Shown here one piece after another: positions 56,090-64,000 of a stretch of DNA of 64,000 nucleotides. Numbering within the stretch: the first letter of the stretch is position 1; each line of letters starts with the position of its first letter. The translations under genes and the position numbers were made by a program. Origin of the DNA: an uncultured Rhizobiaceae group bacterium (lineage in GTDB: Bacteria > Pseudomonadota > Alphaproteobacteria > Rhizobiales > Rhizobiaceae); the NCBI GenBank assembly GCA_947501445.1, contig CANMVS010000021.1:1-64000 (forward strand). The letters are read 5' to 3'. Under the pieces are notes generated by a model. It did not search any database, was not told the origin of the DNA, and saw only the letters and a list, made by a program, of their open reading frames with translations.

Positions 56090-56848
56090 TCAGCTTGCAC
56101 CGTCGGTCATGACACTGGCTCCGATAATCGCGCCTGGTATTGTGTCGGACTTCATGGTTTGCAGCAAAATGGCACAGCCATCATAGCCTTTATTGCTTAC
56201 CATGGTGGCAGGCAGATCAACTTCCATTGCCTTGCCATCCCACATGCCTATCGTTTGCACATCGCGTACGGAGTGCCAATAGGTCAGTGCCTTACCGCGG
56301 TTCTCGCCGCGTTTGATCTGAATGGTGTTTTCGCTGTCAAAATAGACGATGACGATATTGGCTTTGCCTTGTCCTTCACCGACATTGATTTTGATCTTGT
56401 CACCTTCCAGTCTGGCTGAAACCGGGACGATCAGGCCGCGACCGCTTTTCTCGAACGCATCTATCTTGGCGTTGATGCCTTTTTTGTCTGCGCCATTGAT
56501 GTGGTCCCTGCCGTTGATGACCACCTGCGGTGTGTAAACGCTGCTGCGGCCCAGCGTGCGGGCATAATCGTACTGTCGGTCCGTGCTCTGCTTGGAGCTG
56601 AGCGTGTCCTTCCAGCCAAGATAGTTCCAGTAGTCTACGTGATAGGCCAGTGCCACCACATCACCCTGTTCGACGAGTTCACCCAATACGGCGTCAGCTG
56701 GCGGACAGGAGGAGCATCCCTGGCTGGTAAAAAGTTCTACAACACCCTTTGTTGCGGCATCCTCGGCTATGGCATTGGGTATGAAAACGGATGATATGAC
56801 AGTCGCTGCAACAATTGCACTGAGAAAATTTGTTAGATACCCCGTCAT
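56090..56848 (-). CDS. DUF1223 family thioredoxin-like exported protein
   Basis: 252 residues with a signal peptide (FLSAIVAATVISSVFIPNAIA). The DUF1223 domain has a thioredoxin-like fold with the CxxC site in FTSQGCSSCPPADAVL, and AYHVDYWNYLGWKD follows. The second half holds YTPQVVINGRDHINGAD. It is probably a periplasmic thiol protein; its redox partner is unknown. Confidence 0.9.
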   Translation of the reverse strand: MTGYLTNFLSAIVAATVISSVFIPNAIAEDAATKGVVELFTSQGCSSCPPADAVLGELVEQGDVVALAYHVDYWNYLGWKDTLSSKQSTDRQYDYARTLGRSSVYTPQVVINGRDHINGADKKGINAKIDAFEKSGRGLIVPVSARLEGDKIKINVGEGQGKANIVIVYFDSENTIQIKRGENRGKALTYWHSVRDVQTIGMWDGKAMEVDLPATMVSNKGYDGCAILLQTMKSDTIPGAIIGASVMTDGAS

Positions 56849-57148
56849 ACTTCACCTGCCCGTATCGGTCAAAATTGACCGTGAAATTGCATAGTTGTTT
56901 TACCGATGTGGCTGATCAAGATAAAGTCACGTTCCGGTGACAAAATCCACTGTGGCCAGCCAATATCCGGCAAAATTGTATCAATTGACCGACACGTCGT
57001 GATGAATTATTTATGTTGTTGATGGGCTCGGCGATGGCGTCGCCGGGCGAAAGACATCACAAATAGCAATGGATTGGCATCCTGCACGCCCGGATCACCT
57101 GCAGGGCGATTCCGTAGTCTTCGTCCTCAGGCAGATGGAGACCACGAT
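56849..57148. other. 300-bp divergent upstream region of DUF1223 and creatinase genes
   Basis: It should hold both promoters. I see no clear repeat, operator or small gene. The part 57074-57148 is open in frame with creatinase but lacks a ribosome site. Confidence 0.5.
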
Positions 57149-58372
57149 ATGACACAAGAAAACAGCAATCGACCGCAGTTTTTCAACCGCCAGGACGGCG
57201 GCAAGGCGCAATTGCCTTTTTCCCAAAGTGAATATGAGCGCAGGCTTGCCGCCCTGCGCAGTGACATGGATCGTATGGATGTCGAGGCGGTTTTATTCAC
57301 CTCGATGCACAATATTGCCTATTACTCGGGTTTTCTGTTTTGCAGTTTCGGCAGGCCCTATGCCTGTGTGGTGACCGCGGATCGATGTGTGACCATATCG
57401 GCCAATATCGATGGCAGTCAGCCCTGGCGTCGCTGTGTTGATGAAAATATTATCTACACGGACTGGCAGCGCGACAACTACTGGCGTGCCGTGCGTTCTG
57501 TCATCAAGGGTGACGGACGTTTGGGTATCGAAGCCGATCATCTGACCCTTGCTGCACGCGATGTGCTCCGTGTGTTCCTGGGTGCTGTCGAGCTTGTTGA
57601 CATGGCGCCAGCGGCCATGGCACAGCGGATGGTGAAATCCGCCGAGGAAATTGCACTGATCCGTGAAGGCGCGCGTGTTGCTGATATTGGCGGCGAAGCC
57701 ATTCGCGACGCCATCCGACCCGGAATCCGCGAGATTGATGTGGCCATGGCTGGCAGGGATGCAATGGAACTGGAGATAGCCAGAGCGCATCCGAACAGCG
57801 AAATGCGCGATAACTGGGTCTGGTTTCAGTCGGGCATTAACACAGATGGCGCCCACAATCCTGTTACAACCCGCCAGTTGGGTGTGGGCGACATTCTCAG
57901 CCTCAATACCTTTCCGATGATCTCGGGCTATTATACGGCCCTGGAACGTACGCTGTTTCTCGGCCAGCCCGATGATGCCTCACTGCACCTTTGGCAGATT
58001 AATGTCGGTGCGCATGAGTTGGGCCTTTCATTGATCAAACCCGGCGCAACCTGCTCTGGCATCTGTCGTGAAATCAACCGCTATTTCACAGATCATGGGG
58101 TTCTTGATTACCGCTCATTCGGCTATGGGCACTCATTTGGCATCCTGTCGCATTACTACGGGCGCGAGGCCGGTCTGGAATTGCGTGAGGATATTGATAC
58201 GGAACTGGTTGCCGGAATGGTTGTTTCAATGGAGCCCATGTTGTGGGTCCCGGAAGGCACAGCAGGTGCAGGTGGTTACCGCGAGCACGATATTCTTGTG
58301 ATCGCAGAACACGGCAGCGAAAACATTACCGGTTTTGGCTACGGACCTGAGCACAATATCATTTCTGCCTAG
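57149..58372 (+). CDS. Creatinase (creatine amidinohydrolase)
   Basis: Pita-bread fold M24-type hydrolase of 407 residues, predicted to split creatine into sarcosine and urea. It resembles Pseudomonas creatinase throughout: FTSMHNIAYYSGFLFCSFGR, WFQSGINTDGAHNPVTTR with the catalytic His236 (His232 in the P. putida enzyme), YYTALERTLF with Glu266, GYGHSFG, REAGLELREDIDT, and SMEPM. The metal ligands of M24 aminopeptidases are not preserved in the usual pattern, supporting creatinase over a peptidase. No creatininase or sarcosine oxidase is nearby. ATG 57149 has GGAG eight bases upstream. Confidence 0.87.
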   Translation: MTQENSNRPQFFNRQDGGKAQLPFSQSEYERRLAALRSDMDRMDVEAVLFTSMHNIAYYSGFLFCSFGRPYACVVTADRCVTISANIDGSQPWRRCVDENIIYTDWQRDNYWRAVRSVIKGDGRLGIEADHLTLAARDVLRVFLGAVELVDMAPAAMAQRMVKSAEEIALIREGARVADIGGEAIRDAIRPGIREIDVAMAGRDAMELEIARAHPNSEMRDNWVWFQSGINTDGAHNPVTTRQLGVGDILSLNTFPMISGYYTALERTLFLGQPDDASLHLWQINVGAHELGLSLIKPGATCSGICREINRYFTDHGVLDYRSFGYGHSFGILSHYYGREAGLELREDIDTELVAGMVVSMEPMLWVPEGTAGAGGYREHDILVIAEHGSENITGFGYGPEHNIISA

Positions 58373-58440
58373 ACCGTTTTACGTTTGTCAAAAACGGGAC
58401 AACGGTGTCGGCCTTTGATTTTGTTGATGCAATCAGGTTG
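58370..58440. repeat. Dispersed two-hairpin repeat, family 1, copy f (truncated)
   Basis: It starts with the creatinase TAG stop and continues ACCGTTTTACGTTTGTCA, then AACGGTGTCGGCCTTTGATT and TTGTTGATGCAATCAGG. The second hairpin of the full repeat is missing, so the copy is decayed or cut after about 70 bp. Same orientation as copies c and e. Confidence 0.85.
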
Positions 58441-58466
58441 CCGGCAGTTCAAAAAAATGCACGCCA

Positions 58467-58503
58467 ACCGCTGCATGGAACAACAAGTGCCCCATGCAGC
58501 GGT
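58467..58503. promoter_or_regulatory. 12-bp perfect inverted repeat upstream of the efflux genes
   Basis: The arms ACCGCTGCATGG and CCATGCAGCGGT are separated by 13 bases and lie about 120 bp before the membrane fusion protein start. No T-run follows on the plus strand. It could be an operator for a regulator of the RND pair or a leftover hairpin terminator for the leftward strand. Confidence 0.5.
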
Positions 58504-58622
58504 CAATTTACGACATTCCCATTGACCTGTGTCTTCTATGTGGTCAAATGCGCCGTCAATAGTATGGATGATCTCTTCTGATGATCTCCAGTTCTGGTTA
58601 GTGTGACCACGGGGATATTTGC

Positions 58623-59738
58623 ATGCGCAAACTGGTTGTATTTGGTCTGATGGTTGCAACACTGTCAGGCTGTGGTGAGGATGACAGTCGAACCGGGAAC
58701 ATTGAACCTGTTGTTCGCGGCTTGAAAACCTGCCTGGTTGAAGATGTCCAGCAGACAACGGTGCGTCACTATCCCAGTGTCTTGCAGCCTTCTTCCACCA
58801 CAACCCTTTCTTTTGAGGTCTCCGGGCGACTGGAAGAGGTCAAGCTTGATGTGGGACAGCGCCTCAACGCCGGTGATGTGATCGCTCAGATTGATCCCAA
58901 AACCCTGCAGATTCAGGTGGACAATGCTCAAGCTGCACTGGAACAGGCACAATCCACAGCGCGCAATGCAAAAGAGGACTATGACCGCAAAGCGCAACTG
59001 GTTGATCAGGGTGTTGTCACAAAGTCAGAAGCAGATCAGTCAAAAACCAATATGGAAACGAGCCAGGCGCAAGTGGTTCAGGCGTCCAAGCAGCTTGAAA
59101 ATGCGACGCAGGACCTCGACAAGGCTGTGCTCACCGCACCCTATGGCGGTATTGTAAATTCCGTTGATGTGGAATCCTTTGCAAATGTCACGGCTGGCAC
59201 GCCGATAGCGACGATTTACGCCGATGATCAGTTTGAAACCTCATTTACCGTTACATTTGATGTGGCGAGCCGTGTGGCTGTGGGCAAAGTGGCGACAGTG
59301 CGGTTGGCCGACGATCCATCGATTGTGCTTCCCGCGCACATCAGCGAATTGGGCTCGCGCGCAGACAGTATTTCGGCTTTTCCGGTGGTCGTCACGCTAG
59401 ACGAAACCAACCCGCTGTTGAAGGCTGGAATGGCTGTTGAAATAACACTGGAGTTTGCCGTGCCACGGGGTAGCGGCTACACGCTTCCGCTGACCGTATT
59501 GCCCATGAATTCCGAGATTGACGCTCCGGACAATCTGAGCGAAGCGGCCGAGGGAGAATTGTATGTGTATGATGAGGCGACAAGCACCGTGAAGCTGCGC
59601 ACTGTTCTGGTTGGTGGCATTCGTGACAACCAACTCATTGTAGTTGACGGCCTCAAGCCGGGAGAAAGGGTTGCCTGTGCCGGGGTGCCGTTCCTTCGTG
59701 ACGGCATGGCTGTCAAATTGCTGCCAGACGCTGAATAG
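58623..59738 (+). CDS. RND efflux periplasmic adaptor (membrane fusion lipoprotein)
   Basis: 371 residues. Lipoprotein signal with lipobox LSGC (Cys17). The lipoyl half-motifs are LSFEVSGRLEEVKLDVGQRL and LTAPYGGIVNSVDVESFANV around a coiled-coil hairpin (~100-165) rich in Ala, Gln and Lys. The beta-barrel and membrane-proximal domain follow. It bridges the inner-membrane pump encoded 9 bp downstream to an outer-membrane channel that is not in this window. Confidence 0.92.
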   Translation: MRKLVVFGLMVATLSGCGEDDSRTGNIEPVVRGLKTCLVEDVQQTTVRHYPSVLQPSSTTTLSFEVSGRLEEVKLDVGQRLNAGDVIAQIDPKTLQIQVDNAQAALEQAQSTARNAKEDYDRKAQLVDQGVVTKSEADQSKTNMETSQAQVVQASKQLENATQDLDKAVLTAPYGGIVNSVDVESFANVTAGTPIATIYADDQFETSFTVTFDVASRVAVGKVATVRLADDPSIVLPAHISELGSRADSISAFPVVVTLDETNPLLKAGMAVEITLEFAVPRGSGYTLPLTVLPMNSEIDAPDNLSEAAEGELYVYDEATSTVKLRTVLVGGIRDNQLIVVDGLKPGERVACAGVPFLRDGMAVKLLPDAE

Positions 59739-59747
59739 GGGCGGATT

Positions 59748-62700
59748 ATGGATTTTCTGACCCGTTTCGGCCTTTCAAAATCTCGTCTGACCATCCTCGT
59801 CATGATAGCACTTATCGTGCAGGGGTTGATCAGTTACGGCTCAATGCCCAAACGCGAGAATCCGGCCATTACCATTCGCAATGCTGTGATCAGTGTACAG
59901 TTTCCCGGTATGGCCCCGGACCGGCTGGAAAATCTCATCGTCAAACCGATTGAGCGCAAACTGCGTGAAATCGGTGAGATTGAGGATATCAACTCACTGA
60001 TATCCACCGGACAATCCGTTGTGACCGTGACAATCTATGATTATGTTACGTCGCAACAGCTCGATAGCGTGTTCGAAAATATCCGCAACAAGATGGATGA
60101 CCTTAAACCGAATTTGCCGGACGGCACAGAGGGGCCATTTGTCAATACGGACTACGGTGACGTTTCCATAGCCACCATTGCGGTTACCGGTGAGGGCTTC
60201 TCCAACGCGGAATTGCGTGATTCTGCCGATGATCTGCGGGAACATCTCTACGAAATTGAAGGCATTTCCAAAGTCTCATTGTATGGCGTTCAGGAAGAAC
60301 GCATCTGGCTGGAACTCGACACGCGAAAACTGGCGGCCATTGGCGTACAGCTTCAACAGCTTCTCAATGATCTGCAGGCACAAAATGTCATCATGCCTGC
60401 GGGTGAAATTGATGCCGATGGGGTCAACCTTATTTTGGAGGCCAATGGTGATCTTCAATCCGTTGAGGAAATCCGCAATGTTCTGACCAAAGTAAAAGGT
60501 GTGTCGGGCTTTATCCGTCTGAAGGATCTGATGGATGTGCGTCGCGGATATCAGGATCCGGTCGACAAGCCGGTCTATTTTGATGGCAGGCAGGCGGTTA
60601 TTGTCAGTGTTGAGATGAATGATGCCGAAGATATTCAAAAGATCGGATTGGCACTGGAAGAGGGTGTAAGCGAATTTGAGCAGACACAGCCAATCGGCAT
60701 CACCTACCAGTTCTCCACATTTCAGGAAACCAATGTAACCACATCGATCAACAATGCGCTGATGAATGTTTTGCAGACCTTTGTTGTCGTATTGGTCGTC
60801 ATGCTGATTTTTCTGGGTATTCGCGGTGCGCTTATCATTGCATGTATCGTTCCCTTTACGGTCGCTTTTGCGCTCATTGGCATGGGCCTGATGGGGATCG
60901 ATCTGCAGCAGATCTCGATTGCCGCCGTGATCATCTCCCTTGGACTGCTCGTTGATAACGGGCTTGTGGTTGTCGAGGATATCGAGGGGCGCATAGCGCG
61001 TGGATTGCCACCGGAAGAAGCCGCGCTGGGCGCCGGGCGGCAGTTTTTCGTTCCGCTGGCAGTTGCATCAATCACCACAGTTTCGGCCTTTATTCCAATG
61101 TTGATTCTGGAAGGAACCGAAGGTGAATTTGCATTTTCTCTGGGCGCTGTGGTCGGCATCATGCTCGCGGGCTCGTGGCTGACAGCGCTTTATATTCTGC
61201 CATCGCTTTGTGTCTGGTTCGCCAGAAAGAAGGCCAGCGAGCAAAAACCGCACAAACCCAATTTACTGGTGCGTGGTTATGGTTCGATTATTGGCAAGAC
61301 ACTGGTATTTGGCCCACTGATCATTGTGGCCAGCTATATTGCAGTCGCCGCATCCATCAGTCAGTTTTCCAATGTCAAAAGTGAGATGTTTCCCTTGTCC
61401 GAGCGGGCGGAATATCTGATCTATCTTGATATGCCCAAGGGCACGGCAATATCTGCGACCAGCAAAGAAGCTCTGGCCGTTGATCAGTGGTTGCGCGACA
61501 GCACCCAAAACCCGGAAGTGATCAATACGACTGTCTTTGTTGGTGACGGCGGTCCACGGTTCTATCTGGCGCTCAATCCTGCTGATACGGACCCGGCAAG
61601 TGCTTTTATTCTCGTCAACACTGATACATTTGATGGGGCAGTAACGGCTGCTGCCCGGGCATCACAATATCTTGTCAGCAATCATCCGGCAGCCCGCTAC
61701 AAGGTCAAGCGTCTGTCAATGGGTGGCGGTGAATCGGGTATCGTCGAAGTCAAGATTGCCGGTTCGGGCGCCGAAAAACTTCTGATGCTTGCAGATGAAG
61801 TGGAAGTCGCCTTCTCGAAAGTGCCGGGTATCGCACAAAATGAAAATGACTGGGGCAACAAGACCCTGAAAATAGTTATAGATGTGGATCAGAGCAAAGC
61901 CCGCGAATTGGGGATATCTTCGGAGGAGATATCTGATCTGATGGATACATTTTACTCCGGCTCATCCGTTTCCACCTACCGGGAAGGTGACCAGTCGATA
62001 CCTATTGTCGTGCGTGCCGCTGAAGGGTTTCGTGAAAGCCTGGAAGATCTTGCCGGACTGGTGATACCTGCAGAAGGTCGCCGCATATCCCTGGATCAGG
62101 TCGCCGTATTTGACCCAAAACTTGAATTTTCCCAAATCCGCCGGGAAAATCAGGTTCGATTGATCAAAATATCGGGCAAGAGTGAAACGCTGGCGGCCAA
62201 TCAGGTGTTGGCGCAGATCCGACCAACACTCGATCAACTGAACCTGGATGGAGGCTACCGCTTGACCATTGATGGTGAAACGGAAGCGAGCTCCGAGGTG
62301 AATGAAAAACTCTCGGGCGGCATGCCACTGGCTTTGATGGTGATGTTTGCAGCATTGATGTTTCAGTTTAATTCAATTCGCCGGGTCATTTTGACCTTTA
62401 TGACGGTGCCGCTGATCATCATCGGCGCGCCACTGGCGCTGCTTATAACCAATGAACCGCTTTCGTTCTTTGCCATCCTGGGAATGATTTCTCTGGCCGG
62501 CATCATTATCAACAACGCCATTGTGCTGATCGATCAGATCGATATCGAGCGCAAGACTTTTGATCTCAAGGAAGCGGTTGTTGAGGCGGCAAAAAAACGT
62601 GTCACGCCTATCGTCCTGACATCGCTGACTACCATTTTCGGCCTGCTGCCCATGGCAATTGCCGGCGGGGCGTTGTTTGAACCCATGGCGACCCTGATGA

Positions 62701-62831
62701 TTGGTGGTCTTTTGATCGCGTCGGTTGTCAGCCTGTTCTTTGTGCCTGGCACCTACTATCTGTTGTTCGGTGGTCTGTGGACATTTGGCAAGGCGAAATC
62801 CGCTGATGAGGCGGTGGCCGATACCGCGTGA
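59748..62831 (+). CDS. RND efflux pump, inner-membrane transporter
   Basis: 1027 residues with 12 predicted spans and two large periplasmic loops. Marks are AVISVQFPGMAPDRLENLIV near the N-terminus, SLGLLVDNGLVVVEDIEGR in TM4 with the proton-relay Asp, and LAGIIINNAIVLIDQIDIE in TM10-11. The single Asp pattern and overall form fit the multidrug (HAE1-like) branch rather than metal pumps. The substrate is unknown. Coupled with the adaptor gene; a convergent AraC regulator follows. Confidence 0.93.
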   Translation: MDFLTRFGLSKSRLTILVMIALIVQGLISYGSMPKRENPAITIRNAVISVQFPGMAPDRLENLIVKPIERKLREIGEIEDINSLISTGQSVVTVTIYDYVTSQQLDSVFENIRNKMDDLKPNLPDGTEGPFVNTDYGDVSIATIAVTGEGFSNAELRDSADDLREHLYEIEGISKVSLYGVQEERIWLELDTRKLAAIGVQLQQLLNDLQAQNVIMPAGEIDADGVNLILEANGDLQSVEEIRNVLTKVKGVSGFIRLKDLMDVRRGYQDPVDKPVYFDGRQAVIVSVEMNDAEDIQKIGLALEEGVSEFEQTQPIGITYQFSTFQETNVTTSINNALMNVLQTFVVVLVVMLIFLGIRGALIIACIVPFTVAFALIGMGLMGIDLQQISIAAVIISLGLLVDNGLVVVEDIEGRIARGLPPEEAALGAGRQFFVPLAVASITTVSAFIPMLILEGTEGEFAFSLGAVVGIMLAGSWLTALYILPSLCVWFARKKASEQKPHKPNLLVRGYGSIIGKTLVFGPLIIVASYIAVAASISQFSNVKSEMFPLSERAEYLIYLDMPKGTAISATSKEALAVDQWLRDSTQNPEVINTTVFVGDGGPRFYLALNPADTDPASAFILVNTDTFDGAVTAAARASQYLVSNHPAARYKVKRLSMGGGESGIVEVKIAGSGAEKLLMLADEVEVAFSKVPGIAQNENDWGNKTLKIVIDVDQSKARELGISSEEISDLMDTFYSGSSVSTYREGDQSIPIVVRAAEGFRESLEDLAGLVIPAEGRRISLDQVAVFDPKLEFSQIRRENQVRLIKISGKSETLAANQVLAQIRPTLDQLNLDGGYRLTIDGETEASSEVNEKLSGGMPLALMVMFAALMFQFNSIRRVILTFMTVPLIIIGAPLALLITNEPLSFFAILGMISLAGIIINNAIVLIDQIDIERKTFDLKEAVVEAAKKRVTPIVLTSLTTIFGLLPMAIAGGALFEPMATLMIGGLLIASVVSLFFVPGTYYLLFGGLWTFGKAKSADEAVADTA

Positions 62832-62871
62832 AGACAACTGGTACAGTGAATCAGTGGGAGCAGAATTAACT

Positions 62872-63639
62872 CTAACCCTCTGCCATGGCCTGCCTGCTTG
62901 ATTTTCGAATGGCGACCGGGCATTGGCCGTAATGCTTGTTGAATGCTCGGCTCAGGGCCTCGGAGCTTGCATAGCCCAACCGACGGGCAACCGACTGAAT
63001 ACGCTCGCCGGAGGCAATATCCTGGCGTGCCAGAATCATCCGCCAGCGCCGCAGGTACGATTGGGGCGTTTCACCGACATGGCCAACAAATTGTTCGGAA
63101 AACCGGCTCAGCGACATGCCGGCAACACCAGCAAGTTCCGCGTTGCGCCAGCTTTTACCCGGTTTTTCGTGCATAATGACAAGTGCGCGGCTTAGTTTTG
63201 CATGAGAAAGGCCAGACAGGAGCCCCGGTGTTGCTGTGCCAAGCTCAATTTGCCGGCGCAGCAGACGAATGATCAGCACCTCGCACAGGCGATTGAGTGC
63301 GGAGGCTGAGCCGCAACGGTTTCCCATGGCTTCGGCAACCAGCATCTGCAGCAACAGGGCAGTATTGTCGCTGCCTTCGGATTTCATGACCAGTTTTTCC
63401 GATAGCGCAGCCACCAGCGGATTGTCCCGCCCACCCCAGTCCGCACGGGCTTCAACCAATCGTTTTTCGGTGGGAATGTCACTGTCAGCGATGCTTTGTT
63501 GCGGCCAGAATTCCACGCCACAGGGGCTAATGGCTTCAGGATTTCCGAAAATTATCAGATTGCCCTCTCCGGGTTTGGTCATTTGTACCGACATCTGGAA
63601 ATGAGTCATCAGGGCGGACAGGCGATCAAATTTGCTCAT
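62872..63639 (-). CDS. AraC-family transcriptional regulator (cupin-6 type)
   Basis: 255 residues. The N-terminal part is a cupin-like sensor related to the AraC_binding_2/cupin_6 type (GVEFWPQQ, PLVAALSEKL). The C-terminal AraC domain has WRNAELAGVAGMSLSRFSEQ and IQSVARRLGYASSEALSRAF. Relatives control detoxification genes. It is divergent from a peroxiredoxin-like gene (100 bp apart) and convergent with the RND operon, so it more likely regulates the peroxiredoxin-like gene. Confidence 0.9.
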   Translation of the reverse strand: MSKFDRLSALMTHFQMSVQMTKPGEGNLIIFGNPEAISPCGVEFWPQQSIADSDIPTEKRLVEARADWGGRDNPLVAALSEKLVMKSEGSDNTALLLQMLVAEAMGNRCGSASALNRLCEVLIIRLLRRQIELGTATPGLLSGLSHAKLSRALVIMHEKPGKSWRNAELAGVAGMSLSRFSEQFVGHVGETPQSYLRRWRMILARQDIASGERIQSVARRLGYASSEALSRAFNKHYGQCPVAIRKSSRQAMAEG

Positions 63640-63736
63640 GGGCTTACTTTGGGTGTCTTGATCATATTAATCGGATTTTACAAACCATAACTTCTGCTAT
63701 GACAAAATCAAGAGATGATAATGAAAAGAGCACTTT

Positions 63737-64000
63737 ATGTTGATGCCACGCCAAAAAACGCCGGGCCTTCTGGTCCCTACATTATCTGGCAATACTTTTG
63801 ATTTATCTGCTGAAAAATCAGAGCGTGGCGTTGTCATTTGTTTCTACCGTGGCTTGCACTGTCCAATTTGTGCCAATTACCTCAAAGAGCTGGAAAAACA
63901 AACCCCTGCATTTGCTGAACGCGGTGTAACGACCATTGCTGTCAGTTCGGACGGCAAGGAGCGCACGCAGGCAATGGCCAGCAAAATTGAGGCGAATGCC
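63737..64000 (+). CDS. AhpC/TSA-family peroxiredoxin-like protein, partial (runs off window)
   Basis: 88 codons are visible and the frame stays open at the window edge. After a short N-terminus comes the thioredoxin-fold site VVICFYRGLHCPICANYLKE, with a C-x2-C pair where the peroxidatic Cys would lie, then ERGVTTIAVSSDGKERTQAM. It is a predicted thiol peroxidase or disulfide reductase. Two close ATG codons (63737 and 63743) are possible starts. Divergent from the AraC regulator. Confidence 0.82.
   Translation, partial: MLMPRQKTPGLLVPTLSGNTFDLSAEKSERGVVICFYRGLHCPICANYLKELEKQTPAFAERGVTTIAVSSDGKERTQAMASKIEANA

Noticed and set aside
57149-58372. Reading the M24-fold gene as Xaa-Pro peptidase or DMSP lyase DddP
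   Set aside because: The sequence matches the creatinase pattern along its whole length, and neither the peptidase metal ligands nor the DddP-like N-terminal region is present.

Overview
The window looks like a chromosomal segment of an alphaproteobacterium, most likely a marine-type member of the Rhizobiales (Hyphomicrobiales). The basis is gene order and family content rather than a database match: a tsaD-gpsA-yciI-EVE operon divergent from hemC-hemD-mitofilin-hemY, tesA divergent from an ABC/FtsX pair, and DUF2794, DUF1223, YkvA-like DUF1232, invasion-associated locus B and COG4223-type genes. About 60 protein genes are visible. I saw no rRNA, tRNA or CRISPR array.

Layout. 1-897: right end of an IS21-family insertion sequence, cut by the window edge. 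898-1605: two tandem copies of a non-coding 355-bp unit made of a chain of small hairpins. 1623-7553: ubiquinone hydroxylase, acyl-CoA thioesterase II and a nitrogen block (glnK-amtB and a second amt), each transcription unit with a sigma-54-like -24/-12 element. 7740-12175: ftsK, lolA, xthA. 12235-19982: an accessory-looking catabolic island with a divergent GlxA-type AraC regulator, a proline-racemase-family enzyme, a complete TRAP transporter with its UspA protein, a one-domain asparaginase-like protein and an aspartase. 20044-31847: regulators, an L,D-transpeptidase and the tsaD/hem clusters. 32056-56848: mostly housekeeping genes (ppa, typA, M3 peptidase, argG, rlmN, phhB, thpR, tesA and others). 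57149-64000: a creatinase, an RND efflux pair with an AraC regulator, and the start of a thiol peroxidase-like gene.

The genes cooperate in several visible ways. PII protein plus two ammonium channels handle ammonia scavenging. The TRAP island could import an asparagine- or aspartate-type compound and degrade it to fumarate and ammonia. HemC and HemD make uroporphyrinogen, with HemY-like and mitofilin-like membrane proteins co-transcribed.

The most unusual signal is two families of small non-coding repeats. Family 1 (about 100 bp, two hairpins, six copies) and family 2 (209 and 394 bp, about 31-bp terminal inverted repeats, two copies) repeatedly sit so that the end of the element forms the TAG stop codon of the neighbouring gene. 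This fits MITE-like elements that insert at TA dinucleotides in stop codons. Together with the hairpin-chain tandem repeat these are the best candidates for undescribed elements here.
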